Assembly (NCBI RefSeq): GCF_029543105.1
Contig: NZ_JARQXB010000015.1
Span: forward strand, 17,588-81,587
DNA length: 64,000 nt
Origin: Stenotrophomonas sp. HITSZ_GD
GTDB taxonomy: Bacteria > Pseudomonadota > Gammaproteobacteria > Xanthomonadales > Xanthomonadaceae
Direction of reading: 5' to 3'
Part shown: in pieces, positions 34,485 to 42,688 of the stretch
Layout: each line of letters opens with the position of its first letter
Numbering within the stretch: position 1 is the stretch's first letter
The notes under the pieces: model-generated
Told to the model about the DNA's origin: nothing
The model's database searches: none
The model's input: only the letters and a program-made list of their open reading frames with translations
Program-made: the position numbers and the translations under genes

Positions 34485-35324
34485 TCACACCGCGTTGAAG
34501 CTCGCCGCCAGCGTGCCCACCACCAGCACCCAGCCGTCCACCAGCACGAACAGCAGGATCTTGAACGGCGCAGACACCAGCATGGGCGAGAGCATCATCA
34601 TGCCCATCGACATCAGCACGCTGGCCACCACCAGGTCGATGATCACGAACGGGATGAAGATCAAAAAGCCGATCTCGAAGGCCGTCTTCAGCTCGCTGGT
34701 GACGAAGGAGGCGACCAGCACCGGGAACGGCACCGCATCCGGGCCGGCGTACTTGCCGTCGCCGGCCATGCCGGCGAAGGTCATCAGGTCGGTCTCGCGC
34801 ACCTGCGCCAGCATGAAGGCGCGCAGCGGCTGCGTGGTCAGCGTCCAGGCGGTCTGGAAGTCGATCTGGTTGTTGAGGTAGGGCTGCAGGCCGCTGCTCC
34901 ACATCTTCTGCCACACCGGCATCATCACCAGCGCGGTGAGGAACATCGCCAGCCCCACCAGGATCTGGTTGGACGGCGTCTGGCCGGTGCCCAGCGCCTG
35001 GCGCAGCAGGCCCAGCACGATGGTGATGCGGGTGAAGGCGGTGAGCACCAGCAGCATCGACGGCAGCAGGGTGATGGCCGTCATCAGCAACAGGGTTTGC
35101 AGCGGCAGGCTCACCGGCTGCTCGCCGATGCGGCCCACGGTGACGTTCGGCAGCGCCGGCAACTGGCTGCTGCCGCCCACGGGCGCCGCGGCCGGGGCGG
35201 CGGCCGCTTCGATGTTCACCGGGGCGGCGGCCGGCGCGGCGAAGGCGAACGCGGGGCACAGCGCGAGCAGCAGGATCAACAGCAGGCGCAACGCGCGGGC
35301 GGTACGGAACGGCAGCATGTTCAT
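34485..35324 (-). CDS. fliP: FliP, flagellar type III export protein
   Basis: A 279-residue protein with a cleavable signal peptide (ending AFAFA), an Ala/Pro-rich spacer and four membrane segments. Family motifs include MTAITLLPSMLLVLTAFTRI, LRQALGTGQTPSNQILVGLA and the C-terminal MSMGMMMLSPMLVSAPFKI. It nucleates the FliPQR export gate. It overlaps fliO by four bases. The next gene downstream is the insertion rather than fliQ. Confidence 0.97.
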   Translation of the reverse strand: MNMLPFRTARALRLLLILLLALCPAFAFAAPAAAPVNIEAAAAPAAAPVGGSSQLPALPNVTVGRIGEQPVSLPLQTLLLMTAITLLPSMLLVLTAFTRITIVLGLLRQALGTGQTPSNQILVGLAMFLTALVMMPVWQKMWSSGLQPYLNNQIDFQTAWTLTTQPLRAFMLAQVRETDLMTFAGMAGDGKYAGPDAVPFPVLVASFVTSELKTAFEIGFLIFIPFVIIDLVVASVLMSMGMMMLSPMLVSAPFKILLFVLVDGWVLVVGTLAASFNAV

Positions 35325-35740
35325 CGGTCCTTGCGCAGCTTCTGGGCGAGCAGCTGGGCGAAATCGGGCAGTTTCTTCAGGTCGGGCAGGGTCGGCGGCG
35401 GCGGGGCCGGCAGCGGGGCGTCGAGGCGGTGCAGGGTGTTGATGCCGCCGGCGGTCACGCCGAGCAGCAACTGCTCTCCGCCTACCTCCACCACCACCAC
35501 GCGCTCCTTGGCGCCGAGCGGCAGGCTGGCGACCACCTTCAGGCCGGCGGCCGGGCGGAAGCCGCTGCCGGGCATGCGCTTGAGCAGCCAGCCCAGGCCC
35601 ACGATCAGCCCCAGCACCAGCAGCAGCGCGAACACCGCGCCGAACAGGCCCGGCGAGCTCGGCGCGTGGTTGCCGACCTGCTGCGCGCCGGGCGCGGCCG
35701 CCTGCGCGGCGGTGGCCAGCGCGAGCGCGATCAGGCTCAA
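35321..35740 (-). CDS. fliO: FliO, flagellar biosynthesis protein
   Basis: A 139-residue bitopic membrane protein with one membrane segment (about 32-54) followed by the FliO cytoplasmic motif LKVVASLPLGAKERVVVVEVG and LLLGVT. It assists FliP assembly. The start is TTG at 35740, overlapping the fliN stop (TTGA); no ATG is available before the membrane segment. The Pro-rich tail (APLPAPPPPTLP) is unremarkable for the family. Confidence 0.92.
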   Translation of the reverse strand: MSLIALALATAAQAAAPGAQQVGNHAPSSPGLFGAVFALLLVLGLIVGLGWLLKRMPGSGFRPAAGLKVVASLPLGAKERVVVVEVGGEQLLLGVTAGGINTLHRLDAPLPAPPPPTLPDLKKLPDFAQLLAQKLRKDR

Positions 35741-36072
35741 CGCAGTCTCCGGATGCGCTCGCTCGGGCTGACCACGTCGGTCAGGCGGATGCCGAAGCGG
35801 TCATTGATCACCACCACCTCGCCGTGCGCGATGAGGGTGCCGTTGACGTAGACGTCCAGCGGCTCGCCGGCGCCGCGCTCCAGTTCCACCACCGAGCCCT
35901 GGTTGAGCTGCAGCAGGTTGCGGATCGGGATGCGCGCGCGGCCCACTTCCAGCGACAGCGTCACCGGCACGTCGAGGATGACGTCCAGGTTGAGGTCGGC
36001 GGCGGCGTGTTGTTCCTCGGCCAGCAGCTGTTCGAACTGGGCGGCCTGGGCGATTTCTTCTTCGGTCATCAT
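35737..36072 (-). CDS. fliN: FliN, flagellar motor switch protein
   Basis: A 111-residue C-ring protein. The C-terminal SpoA domain is clear: LDVILDVPVTLSLEVGRARI, NLLQLNQGSVVELERGAGEP and DRFGIRLTDVVSPSERI. It forms the base of the C-ring with FliM and binds FliH. The ATG at 36072 overlaps the fliM stop (ATGA). A second ATG follows at 36069. Confidence 0.96.
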   Translation of the reverse strand: MMTEEEIAQAAQFEQLLAEEQHAAADLNLDVILDVPVTLSLEVGRARIPIRNLLQLNQGSVVELERGAGEPLDVYVNGTLIAHGEVVVINDRFGIRLTDVVSPSERIRRLR

Positions 36073-37079
36073 GGCAGCAGGTCCTGCGCTTTGCGCAAAG
36101 TCGGGGTGCCGGGCGGTTGCACGGCGGTGATCTTGATGGCGTTCTTGCCGTTGGCGATGCCGAATTCGCCGGTGAACAGCGGGATGTTCTCCACGCACAG
36201 CGGCACCTGCGCCGGCAGCTCGATCGGCAGCACGTCGCCGACCTTCAGGTGGGTCAACTGGCGCAGGCTCACGCGCCGGGAGGCCAGCACGCTGGAGAGC
36301 GTCACTTCGGCCACGTTGAGCTGCTCGCGCAGCATCACGTTCCAGCTTTCGTCGCGGTCGTTGCGGTCGCTCTGGATGCCGGCATCGAGCAGCTCGCGGA
36401 TCGGCTCGAGCATCGAGTACGGCAGGGTGACGTGGATTTCCCCGCCGCCGCCTTCCAGTTCGACGTGGAAGCGGCACACCACCACGTATTCGCGCGGGGT
36501 CACGATGTTGGCGAAGTGCGGGTTGATCTCCGAGTTGAGGTATTCGAAGTCCACGTCCATCACCGGCGCCCACGCTTCCTTGAGGTCGGCGAAGGTCTGC
36601 TTGAGCAGCAGCTGGATCACCCGCATCTCGGTGGCGGTGAACTCGCGGCCCTCGATGCGCGTGGGGTAGCGGCCGTCGCCGCCGAAGAAGTTGTCCACCA
36701 CGGTGAACACCAGCGTCGGCTCGAACACGATCAGCCCGGTGCCGCGCAGCGGCTTGAAGCGGATCAGGTTCAGGTTGGTCGGCACGTACAGCGAGTGCAT
36801 GTACTCGTTGAACTTGATGAGGTCGATGCCGCGCACGGACAGGTCGGCCGAGCGGCGGATCAGGTTGAACAGGCCGATGCGCCACAGGCGCGCGAAGCGC
36901 TCGTTGACCATCTCCAGCGTGGGCATGCGGCCGCGGATGATGCGGTCCTGGCTGGCGAGGTCGTAGTTGCGCGCCTCGCCGGGCGCCGCGGCGGCCGGGG
37001 CGGTATCGACCGCGCCCGAATCCACGCCGTGGAGCAGGGCATCGATCTCGTCCTGGGAAAGCAGGTCGTTGACGCTCAT
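36069..37079 (-). CDS. fliM: FliM, flagellar motor switch protein
   Basis: A 336-residue switch protein. The N-terminal LLSQDEIDALLHGV is the CheY-P-binding segment. The middle domain contains the GGDG loop (NFFGGDGRYP) that contacts FliG. The C-terminal SpoA domain includes HLKVGDVLPIELP. It sits ten bases after fliL and overlaps fliN. Confidence 0.97.
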   Translation of the reverse strand: MSVNDLLSQDEIDALLHGVDSGAVDTAPAAAAPGEARNYDLASQDRIIRGRMPTLEMVNERFARLWRIGLFNLIRRSADLSVRGIDLIKFNEYMHSLYVPTNLNLIRFKPLRGTGLIVFEPTLVFTVVDNFFGGDGRYPTRIEGREFTATEMRVIQLLLKQTFADLKEAWAPVMDVDFEYLNSEINPHFANIVTPREYVVVCRFHVELEGGGGEIHVTLPYSMLEPIRELLDAGIQSDRNDRDESWNVMLREQLNVAEVTLSSVLASRRVSLRQLTHLKVGDVLPIELPAQVPLCVENIPLFTGEFGIANGKNAIKITAVQPPGTPTLRKAQDLLP

Positions 37080-37088
37080 CGGCGTGCC

Positions 37089-37607
37089 TTACTGGGTCAC
37101 GAAGCTGGTGAACAGCAGTTCGTCGGCGCTCTTGCTGCCGGTCTCGGCGCGCATGAGCTTCTGCACTTCGGCCAGCGAGGTGGCCTGCAGCTTCTCCTTG
37201 CCCGCGCGGTCGGCGATCTCGGCCGGCTGCACCTGCGAGAACAGCATCAGCAGGCGGGCGCGGATGGCCGGCGCGTTGGCTTCGAGGTTCTTCAGCGCGA
37301 TCGGGTCGCGCGTCATCAGCTGCACTTCCACCTGCAGGTAGCGCGGGCCGTCCACGGGGCCGTTGAGGTTGACCACGAACGGCGGCTCCATGGCGAAGTA
37401 CTGCGCCGGGGCGGGGAGGGCGCTGGTCGCCGGGGCGGCCTTGGCGGCCTCGGCCTTCTCGGACTTGTCGTGCCCGGTGAAATACCAGGCCGCGCCACCG
37501 GCGGCCGCGGCGGCCACCACGGCCACGACGGCGATCAGCGCGATGGGCTTGCCGGCCTTCTTTTCCTTGGCTTCGGCTTTCTTGTTCTTGTCGGCGGCAG
37601 CGGCCAC
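37089..37607 (-). CDS. fliL: FliL, flagellar basal-body-associated stator protein
   Basis: A 172-residue bitopic protein with a Lys-rich cytoplasmic start, one membrane segment (about 21-44) and a periplasmic stomatin-like domain (PPFVVNLNGPVDGPRYLQVEVQL). It supports stator function. The start is GTG at 37607, with GGAG eight bases upstream. It is first in the fliLMNOP operon behind a sigma54 promoter. Confidence 0.95.
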   Translation of the reverse strand: MAAAADKNKKAEAKEKKAGKPIALIAVVAVVAAAAAGGAAWYFTGHDKSEKAEAAKAAPATSALPAPAQYFAMEPPFVVNLNGPVDGPRYLQVEVQLMTRDPIALKNLEANAPAIRARLLMLFSQVQPAEIADRAGKEKLQATSLAEVQKLMRAETGSKSADELLFTSFVTQ

Positions 37608-37641
37608 GGGGAAACTCCAATGAAACGGGCTGCTGGCTGAG

Positions 37642-37658
37642 ATGCAACGCCCGTGCCA
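37642..37658 (-). promoter_or_regulatory. Sigma54 (RpoN) promoter of the fliL operon
   Basis: Minus-strand TGGCACG (37652-37658), 4 bases, TTGCAT (37642-37647): a full match to the -24/-12 consensus, 34 bases upstream of the fliL GTG. The rest of the 37608-37878 intergenic region holds nothing else recognisable. Confidence 0.9.
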
Positions 37659-37878
37659 TTGGCGCGGTGGCGGTTTTCCGGCGGGCTTGGGGCCTGGGGT
37701 CGGGCAGGGGTTGGCCGGCTCGTCGGGGATACCCGCGCCAACGGCGTCGGCCGCGACAGGTTTCCGGCGGTGCGGGTGGCGGGTGCGGGGTGGCGGCGGG
37801 CGACGCGCCTACGACGGGCGCCGCCGCTCATGCGGGCGAATCATCGGCCGGCGCCCCGCGGCGGCGCGGGGCCTGCCG

Positions 37879-39156
37879 TCAGGCGTAGGCGTCGAGCAGG
37901 CCGCGGGCGCGCAGGACCGAAGCCGGCACCACCACGCTGGCCGCGTCCTCGCCCGTGCCTTCGGCCGGGCCGTCGAAACCGGCGCTCGCACCGGCCTCCT
38001 GGCGCTGGCCCTGCTGCTGCGCACCCACGTCGGCGTGCGCCAGCTGGAACCCGTGCTCGCCGAGCATGTCGCGCAGCCGCGGCAGGCTCTGTTCGAGCGC
38101 CTGCCGGGTTTCGACGTGGCTGGCGGTGAAGCTGGCATGGACCTTGTCGCCGTCCATCTGCAGGCGCACCTCGACCGGGCCCAGGTCGTTGGGGGTGATC
38201 TTGATGTGCGCGTGGCCGATCTTCTGCTCGGCCAGCCAGGTCAGGCGCGTGCCGACCGCCTCGTCGAAACCGTCGCCGTGCAGGTCCGGTGTCGGCGTCG
38301 GGCTGGCGCTGAAGACCGCGGCGGCGTCCTGCGGCCGGGTGCTGGCGCTGGCCGCGTGCGGCAGGTTCGGCAGCACGAAGGTGGGGGTGTCGATGGCCGG
38401 CGCGTCGCCGTCCGCCGTCGCCGTGGCGGCGGTGGCGCCGCCGGTCAACGCGGTGGCGGCCAGGGCGGCGAGGGCGGCGGCTTCGTCGGCGCTGGCGTTG
38501 GGCGCGGTGGCGGCCGCAGCCGCCAGGCCCGGCAGCGCGATGGCGCCCGTGGGCGCCGCGCCCGGCACGGCGGCCGCGGGCGCGGCAGCGTCGGGCTGCG
38601 GCAATCCGGACAGCAGCGCGGTGCCGGCATGGGCGGTGGCGGCGCTGGCGAGTGCGGGCATGTCGGGCACGGTCGTCGTGGCGGTGGCGGGCTGCAGCAG
38701 CATCAGGCCGAAGCCGCCCAGGCCCGGCGGCGGCCAGGCGCCGGCGTCGTGCCCGTCGGTGTCGGCGCTTTCGCCGGTCTCGGCCAAGGCCGGGGCAGCT
38801 TCGGTGCCTTCGGGCGTCTCGGCCTGTCCGGTTGGGGTCGTCTTCTGGCTGGCGCCGGCTTCGGCACGCTGGGTGCGGGACTGCGTCGGATCCTGGCCCT
38901 GCGTCCGCTTGCCTTCTTCCTGCCCGGCGCGGTCGTCGTCCTGGCGCGGGCGGCTGTCCTCGCGCTTGGCCGTCTGGCTGCGGGCGGCCTGCGGCGGCGG
39001 GGCGGCCTGCGAGGGCGACGGGCTGTTGAGCATGCTGGCGAAGCTGCCGCGCTGGGTGCCGGCATCGTCCTGCGCGGCGTCGTCGCGCGAGACGAAGCTT
39101 TCGTCCTTCAGGCCCGCGGCGCGGCCGGCGCCGTTGAAGATCGACAACGGATTCAA
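37879..39156 (-). CDS. fliK: FliK, flagellar hook-length control protein
   Basis: A 425-residue protein. Residues 1-290 are low-complexity Ala/Pro/Gln/Thr-rich, as usual for the ruler part. Residues about 300-400 form the conserved C-terminal domain with LTWLAEQKIGHAHIKITPNDLGPVEVRLQMDGDKVHASF, which contacts FlhB. The start is TTG at 39156, overlapping the fliJ stop (TTGA). It is last in the fliE operon. Confidence 0.93.
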   Translation of the reverse strand: MNPLSIFNGAGRAAGLKDESFVSRDDAAQDDAGTQRGSFASMLNSPSPSQAAPPPQAARSQTAKREDSRPRQDDDRAGQEEGKRTQGQDPTQSRTQRAEAGASQKTTPTGQAETPEGTEAAPALAETGESADTDGHDAGAWPPPGLGGFGLMLLQPATATTTVPDMPALASAATAHAGTALLSGLPQPDAAAPAAAVPGAAPTGAIALPGLAAAAATAPNASADEAAALAALAATALTGGATAATATADGDAPAIDTPTFVLPNLPHAASASTRPQDAAAVFSASPTPTPDLHGDGFDEAVGTRLTWLAEQKIGHAHIKITPNDLGPVEVRLQMDGDKVHASFTASHVETRQALEQSLPRLRDMLGEHGFQLAHADVGAQQQGQRQEAGASAGFDGPAEGTGEDAASVVVPASVLRARGLLDAYA

Positions 39157-39608
39157 GCGTCTTCTCCCGGCTCGGCGGCCAGTTGCGCCTGGCGCGCGCG
39201 GCGCGCGCCGAGGTCGTCCATCTCGCGCTGGTCGCGGCGTTCCACCACTTGGCGTTCCTGCGCGCGATAGCTGGCGGCCAGCTGCTCGAGCACCTGCTTC
39301 TCGCGGCTGGCCAGCAGCAGGCGCGCGCGCTCGGCTTCCACGCGGGCGCGGTTCTGGTCGACGGTGCGCATCTGCTGCTCCACCGCGCTGTCCAGGCGGT
39401 CGAGGAAGGCGCGCCGGTTGCTCAGCTGCGCCGGGCTGGTGGCGGCCATCTGGCTGCCGGCATATTCCTCGGCATAGCGGCGCAGCTCCTCCAGGCGGGA
39501 GACGTGCGTGTCCAGGTTGCGCTGGCGCTCGGCCAGGTCACGGGCCACTTCGTCCTCGTGTTCCTGGGCGCGGCGCAGCAACGGGTCGATCCGGCGGGAT
39601 TGCATCAT
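39153..39608 (-). CDS. fliJ: FliJ, flagellar export chaperone/ATPase stalk
   Basis: A 151-residue, highly charged coiled-coil protein (for example DVARDLAERQRNLDTHVSRL style heptads throughout). FliJ forms the stalk in the FliI ATPase ring and couples it to FlhA. It is identified by size, coiled-coil composition and position between fliI and fliK. Tandem ATGs at 39608 and 39605 make the exact start uncertain by one residue. Confidence 0.92.
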   Translation of the reverse strand: MMQSRRIDPLLRRAQEHEDEVARDLAERQRNLDTHVSRLEELRRYAEEYAGSQMAATSPAQLSNRRAFLDRLDSAVEQQMRTVDQNRARVEAERARLLLASREKQVLEQLAASYRAQERQVVERRDQREMDDLGARRARQAQLAAEPGEDA

Positions 39609-39634
39609 GGTTCGGTGCCTGTAGGGATCGGGGC

Positions 39635-39652
39635 GGCCGCCGTGCGGCGGCC
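39635..39652 (-). other. Hairpin between fliI and fliJ
   Basis: A perfect 8-bp stem (39635-39642 with 39645-39652, 2-base loop) in the only sizeable gap of the fliE operon. No T run follows, so it probably marks an mRNA processing or stability site, not a terminator. Confidence 0.4.
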
Positions 39653-39674
39653 ACGGGAAAAGCAGGAGAACGGC

Positions 39675-41069
39675 TTATCCATGCGCGGCCTCCGTTTCGA
39701 CCAGGCGCTTGAGCGCGGCCTGGCTGTGCGGCAGGTCGGCGGCCTTGGCCACGTCCTGGCCAAGGAATTCGAGGATTTCCGGCCAGCGCTCCAGCGCCTC
39801 GTCGGTGACCGGATCGTTGCCGCGCTGGTAGGCGCCGATGGCGATCAGGTCGCGGTTGGCCGAGTACGCCGACACCAGCCGCTTGAGCTTGCGGATGCGC
39901 ATGCGCCACGGTTCGTCGGCGATGTCCTGCACCACGCGGCTGACCGACGATTCCACGTCGATGGCCGGATACAGGCCGCTGTCGGCGACCCGGCGCGAGA
40001 GCAGGATGTGGCCGTCGAGGATCGCGCGCGCGGCATCGGCGATGGGGTCCTGCGGGTCGTCGCCCTCGGTGAGCACGGTGTAGAACGCGGTGATCGAGCC
40101 GCGCCCGGCGGCGCCGTTGCCTGCGCGCTCCACCAGCGCGGGCAGCTTGGCGAACACGCTCGGCGGATAGCCGCGGGTGGTCGGCGGTTCGCCCACCGAC
40201 AGGCCGATCTCGCGCTGCGCTTGCGCGAAGCGGGTCAACGAATCCATCAGCAGCAGCACGTTCAGGCCCTGGTCGCGGAACCACTCGGCGATCGCGGTGG
40301 CGCGGTAGGCACCATGCAGGCGCGCCAGCGGCGGTCGGTCGGCCGGGCTGGCGACGACCACTGCACGGCGCAGGCCTTCCTCGCCCAGCGTGGTCTCGAC
40401 GAAATCGCGCACTTCGCGGCCGCGTTCGCCGATCAGCCCGACCACGATCACGTCGGCGGCGGTATAGCGGGTCATCATGCCCAGCAGCGTGGACTTGCCC
40501 ACGCCCGAGCCGGCGAACAGGCCCACGCGCTGGCCGCGGCCGATGGGCAACAGCGCGTTGATCGCGCGCACACCCACGTCCAGCGGCATGGTGATCGGTT
40601 CGCGCGCCAGCGGGTTGATCGACACGCCGGCCATCGAGGTGCTGCCTTCGCCGCGGATCGGCCCCTTGCCGTCCAGCGGCACGCCGTCGCTGTCGATGAC
40701 GCGGCCCAGCAGGCCTTCGCCCACTTCCACGCCGCCGCGGCGCCGCGAGGGCACCACGCGCGCGTTCGGTAACAGGCCGTGCAGCTCGGCGCTGGGCATC
40801 AAATAGGTACGTTCGCCGGCGAAACCGACGACCTCGGCGTCGACCCAGCCGCCGTCCACCACTTCAACCTTGCAGGTCGCGCCCATCGGCGCTTCGCAGC
40901 CGACCGCTTCCAGGGTCAGGCCCACCGCGCGGCGCAGGATGCCTTCGCGGATCAGGCCGCGGCCATTGGCCGCATCCAGCCCGAGCGCGCCCAGCCGCGT
41001 GGCCAGGCGCAGGTCGCGCGCGGCGCTCCATTCGGCGGGCAGGGCGGTGGGGAGCAGCTGCGCGTTCAC
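39675..41069 (-). CDS. fliI: FliI, flagellar export ATPase
   Basis: A 464-residue F1-beta-like ATPase with Walker A AGSGVGKST (186-194), the family motif GLIGERGREVRDF, Walker B LLLMDSLTRFAQAQREIGLS and YPPSVFAKLPALVERAG. It energises substrate unloading for type III export. The start is GTG at 41069, overlapping the fliH stop (GTGA). Confidence 0.97.
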   Translation of the reverse strand: MNAQLLPTALPAEWSAARDLRLATRLGALGLDAANGRGLIREGILRRAVGLTLEAVGCEAPMGATCKVEVVDGGWVDAEVVGFAGERTYLMPSAELHGLLPNARVVPSRRRGGVEVGEGLLGRVIDSDGVPLDGKGPIRGEGSTSMAGVSINPLAREPITMPLDVGVRAINALLPIGRGQRVGLFAGSGVGKSTLLGMMTRYTAADVIVVGLIGERGREVRDFVETTLGEEGLRRAVVVASPADRPPLARLHGAYRATAIAEWFRDQGLNVLLLMDSLTRFAQAQREIGLSVGEPPTTRGYPPSVFAKLPALVERAGNGAAGRGSITAFYTVLTEGDDPQDPIADAARAILDGHILLSRRVADSGLYPAIDVESSVSRVVQDIADEPWRMRIRKLKRLVSAYSANRDLIAIGAYQRGNDPVTDEALERWPEILEFLGQDVAKAADLPHSQAALKRLVETEAAHG

Positions 41070-41692
41070 AGGCCGGCCCCCGCCTTGCGCATCACCGTTT
41101 CCAGCGCGGCGCGCAGGCGCGCCTCCAGCGTGCCGTCGATACGCACGCTTTCGGCGTGCACGCGCAGGTCGCCGCGGCTCAGGCCGGGGTCGGCGGTGAG
41201 CCGGGTGCCCGACATCAGCGACAGCAGCGGGGTGAGGGCGGCGATGTCGTCCGGGTGCAGGCGCACTTCCACGTCGCGGCTGCTGCCGCCGACGGCGTCC
41301 ACCGCCTCGCTGACCAGGTCCGAGAGCAGCACCGGGTCGGCCTCGTAGGCGCGGCCGACCAGGCTGCCGGCGATGCGCACGGCCAGCTCGCCGAGCGCGC
41401 CGACCACCTCGTTTTCGAGGCGCGCGAGCGGACGGCTGAAATTGTCCAGGATGCCTTCGATCTGCGCGGTCAACCGGCGCACCTCGGCCTGGCCCTGGGC
41501 GAAGCCTTCGGCATGGCCGCGCTCGAAGCCTTCCTGCCGCGCGGCCTCCTGGATCGCCTGGATTTCCTGCAGCGTCGGCGGCTTGGGCGGCGGCGGGGCC
41601 TCCTCGACCGGCGCGTGCGCCGCCTCGGCGGTGACCACGTCCAGCGACGGGGCCAGCCAGCGCACCACGTCCTCGCCGAGGATGGCGCTCAT
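41066..41692 (-). CDS. fliH: FliH, flagellar export ATPase regulator
   Basis: A 208-residue protein with a Trp-containing N-terminus (VVRWLAPSL), a Pro-rich stretch, and a helical region carrying the GxxxG-like repeat GFERGHAEGFAQGQAEV typical of FliH. The C-terminal domain contains EVRLHPDDIAAL. It binds FliI and docks it to the C-ring. It overlaps fliG by four bases. Confidence 0.95.
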   Translation of the reverse strand: MSAILGEDVVRWLAPSLDVVTAEAAHAPVEEAPPPPKPPTLQEIQAIQEAARQEGFERGHAEGFAQGQAEVRRLTAQIEGILDNFSRPLARLENEVVGALGELAVRIAGSLVGRAYEADPVLLSDLVSEAVDAVGGSSRDVEVRLHPDDIAALTPLLSLMSGTRLTADPGLSRGDLRVHAESVRIDGTLEARLRAALETVMRKAGAGL

Positions 41693-42687
41693 ACCATCGC
41701 CTCCGAGCCGCCGCCGCCGAGCACGATGGTGCCCTCGTCAGCCAGCCGGCGCACGATGGTGAGGATTTCCTTCTGCGCCGCTTCCACGTCGGACAGGCGC
41801 ACCGGGCCGCGCGCTTCCATGTCTTCGAGCAGGATCTCGGCCGCGCGCTGGGACATGTTGCGGGTGATCTTCTCGCGCACCTTCACGTCGGCGCCGCGCA
41901 GCGCCAGGCCCAGCTTCTCGCCGGACACCTCGCGCAGCAGGGTCTGGATCTCGCGGTCTTCCAGCTCGATCAGGTTGTCGAACACGAACATCTGGTCCTG
42001 GATCTTGCTGGCCAGTTCCGAATCGACCTTGCCGATCGCCTGCAGCACGCCCTGGTCCTGCCCGGTGTCGAGGAAGTTGAGGATGTTGGCCGCGCACTTC
42101 ACCCCGCCCAGGCTGGACGATTTCAGGTTCTGGTTGCCGGCGAACTGGCGCTCCATGATCTCGTTGAGCTCGCTCAGCGCATTGGGCGGGATGCCGTCCA
42201 GCGTGGCGATGCGCAGCAGCACGTCGGCGCGCGTGCGCTCGGGCAGGTTCTTCAGCGCTTCGGCGGCCTGGTCGCTGTCCAGGTGCGCCATCACGATGGC
42301 GATGATCTGCGGGTGTTCGTTGCGCACCAGGTCGGCCACCGCGCGCGGGTCCATCCACTTGAGCGTGTCCAGGCCGGTGGTGTTGCGGCCGAGCAGGATG
42401 CGGTCGATCAGGCCCGAGGCCTTCTCTGCGCCCAGCGCCTGGATCAGCACGTTGCGGATGTAGTCGTCGGCGCCCACGCCCAGCGAGGTCTTGCCGGCCA
42501 GTTCGCCGTTGAACTCGTCCATCACCTTCTCGACCTGCTCGCGGCTCACCCCGCTCATGGTCGCCATGGCGATGCCGATCTTCTGCACCTCCTTGGGGTC
42601 CATGTGCTTGAGCACCTCGGCCGCGTCGGCCTCGCCGAGCGAGAGCAGCAGCACGGCGGCGCGCTGCACGCCGTTGAGCGGGGGCAT
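41689..42687 (-). CDS. fliG: FliG, flagellar motor switch protein
   Basis: A 332-residue rotor protein: N-terminal LNGVQRAAVLLLSLGE, middle-domain motif EHPQIIAIVMAHL, and a C-terminal torque helix with charged residues (VFDNLIELEDREIQTLLREV, then VKVREKITRNMSQRAAEIL). I chose ATG 42687 (MPPLNG), one base after the fliF stop. A GTG at 42699 inside fliF would add four residues. Confidence 0.97.
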   Translation of the reverse strand: MPPLNGVQRAAVLLLSLGEADAAEVLKHMDPKEVQKIGIAMATMSGVSREQVEKVMDEFNGELAGKTSLGVGADDYIRNVLIQALGAEKASGLIDRILLGRNTTGLDTLKWMDPRAVADLVRNEHPQIIAIVMAHLDSDQAAEALKNLPERTRADVLLRIATLDGIPPNALSELNEIMERQFAGNQNLKSSSLGGVKCAANILNFLDTGQDQGVLQAIGKVDSELASKIQDQMFVFDNLIELEDREIQTLLREVSGEKLGLALRGADVKVREKITRNMSQRAAEILLEDMEARGPVRLSDVEAAQKEILTIVRRLADEGTIVLGGGGSEAMV

Positions 42688-42688
42688 G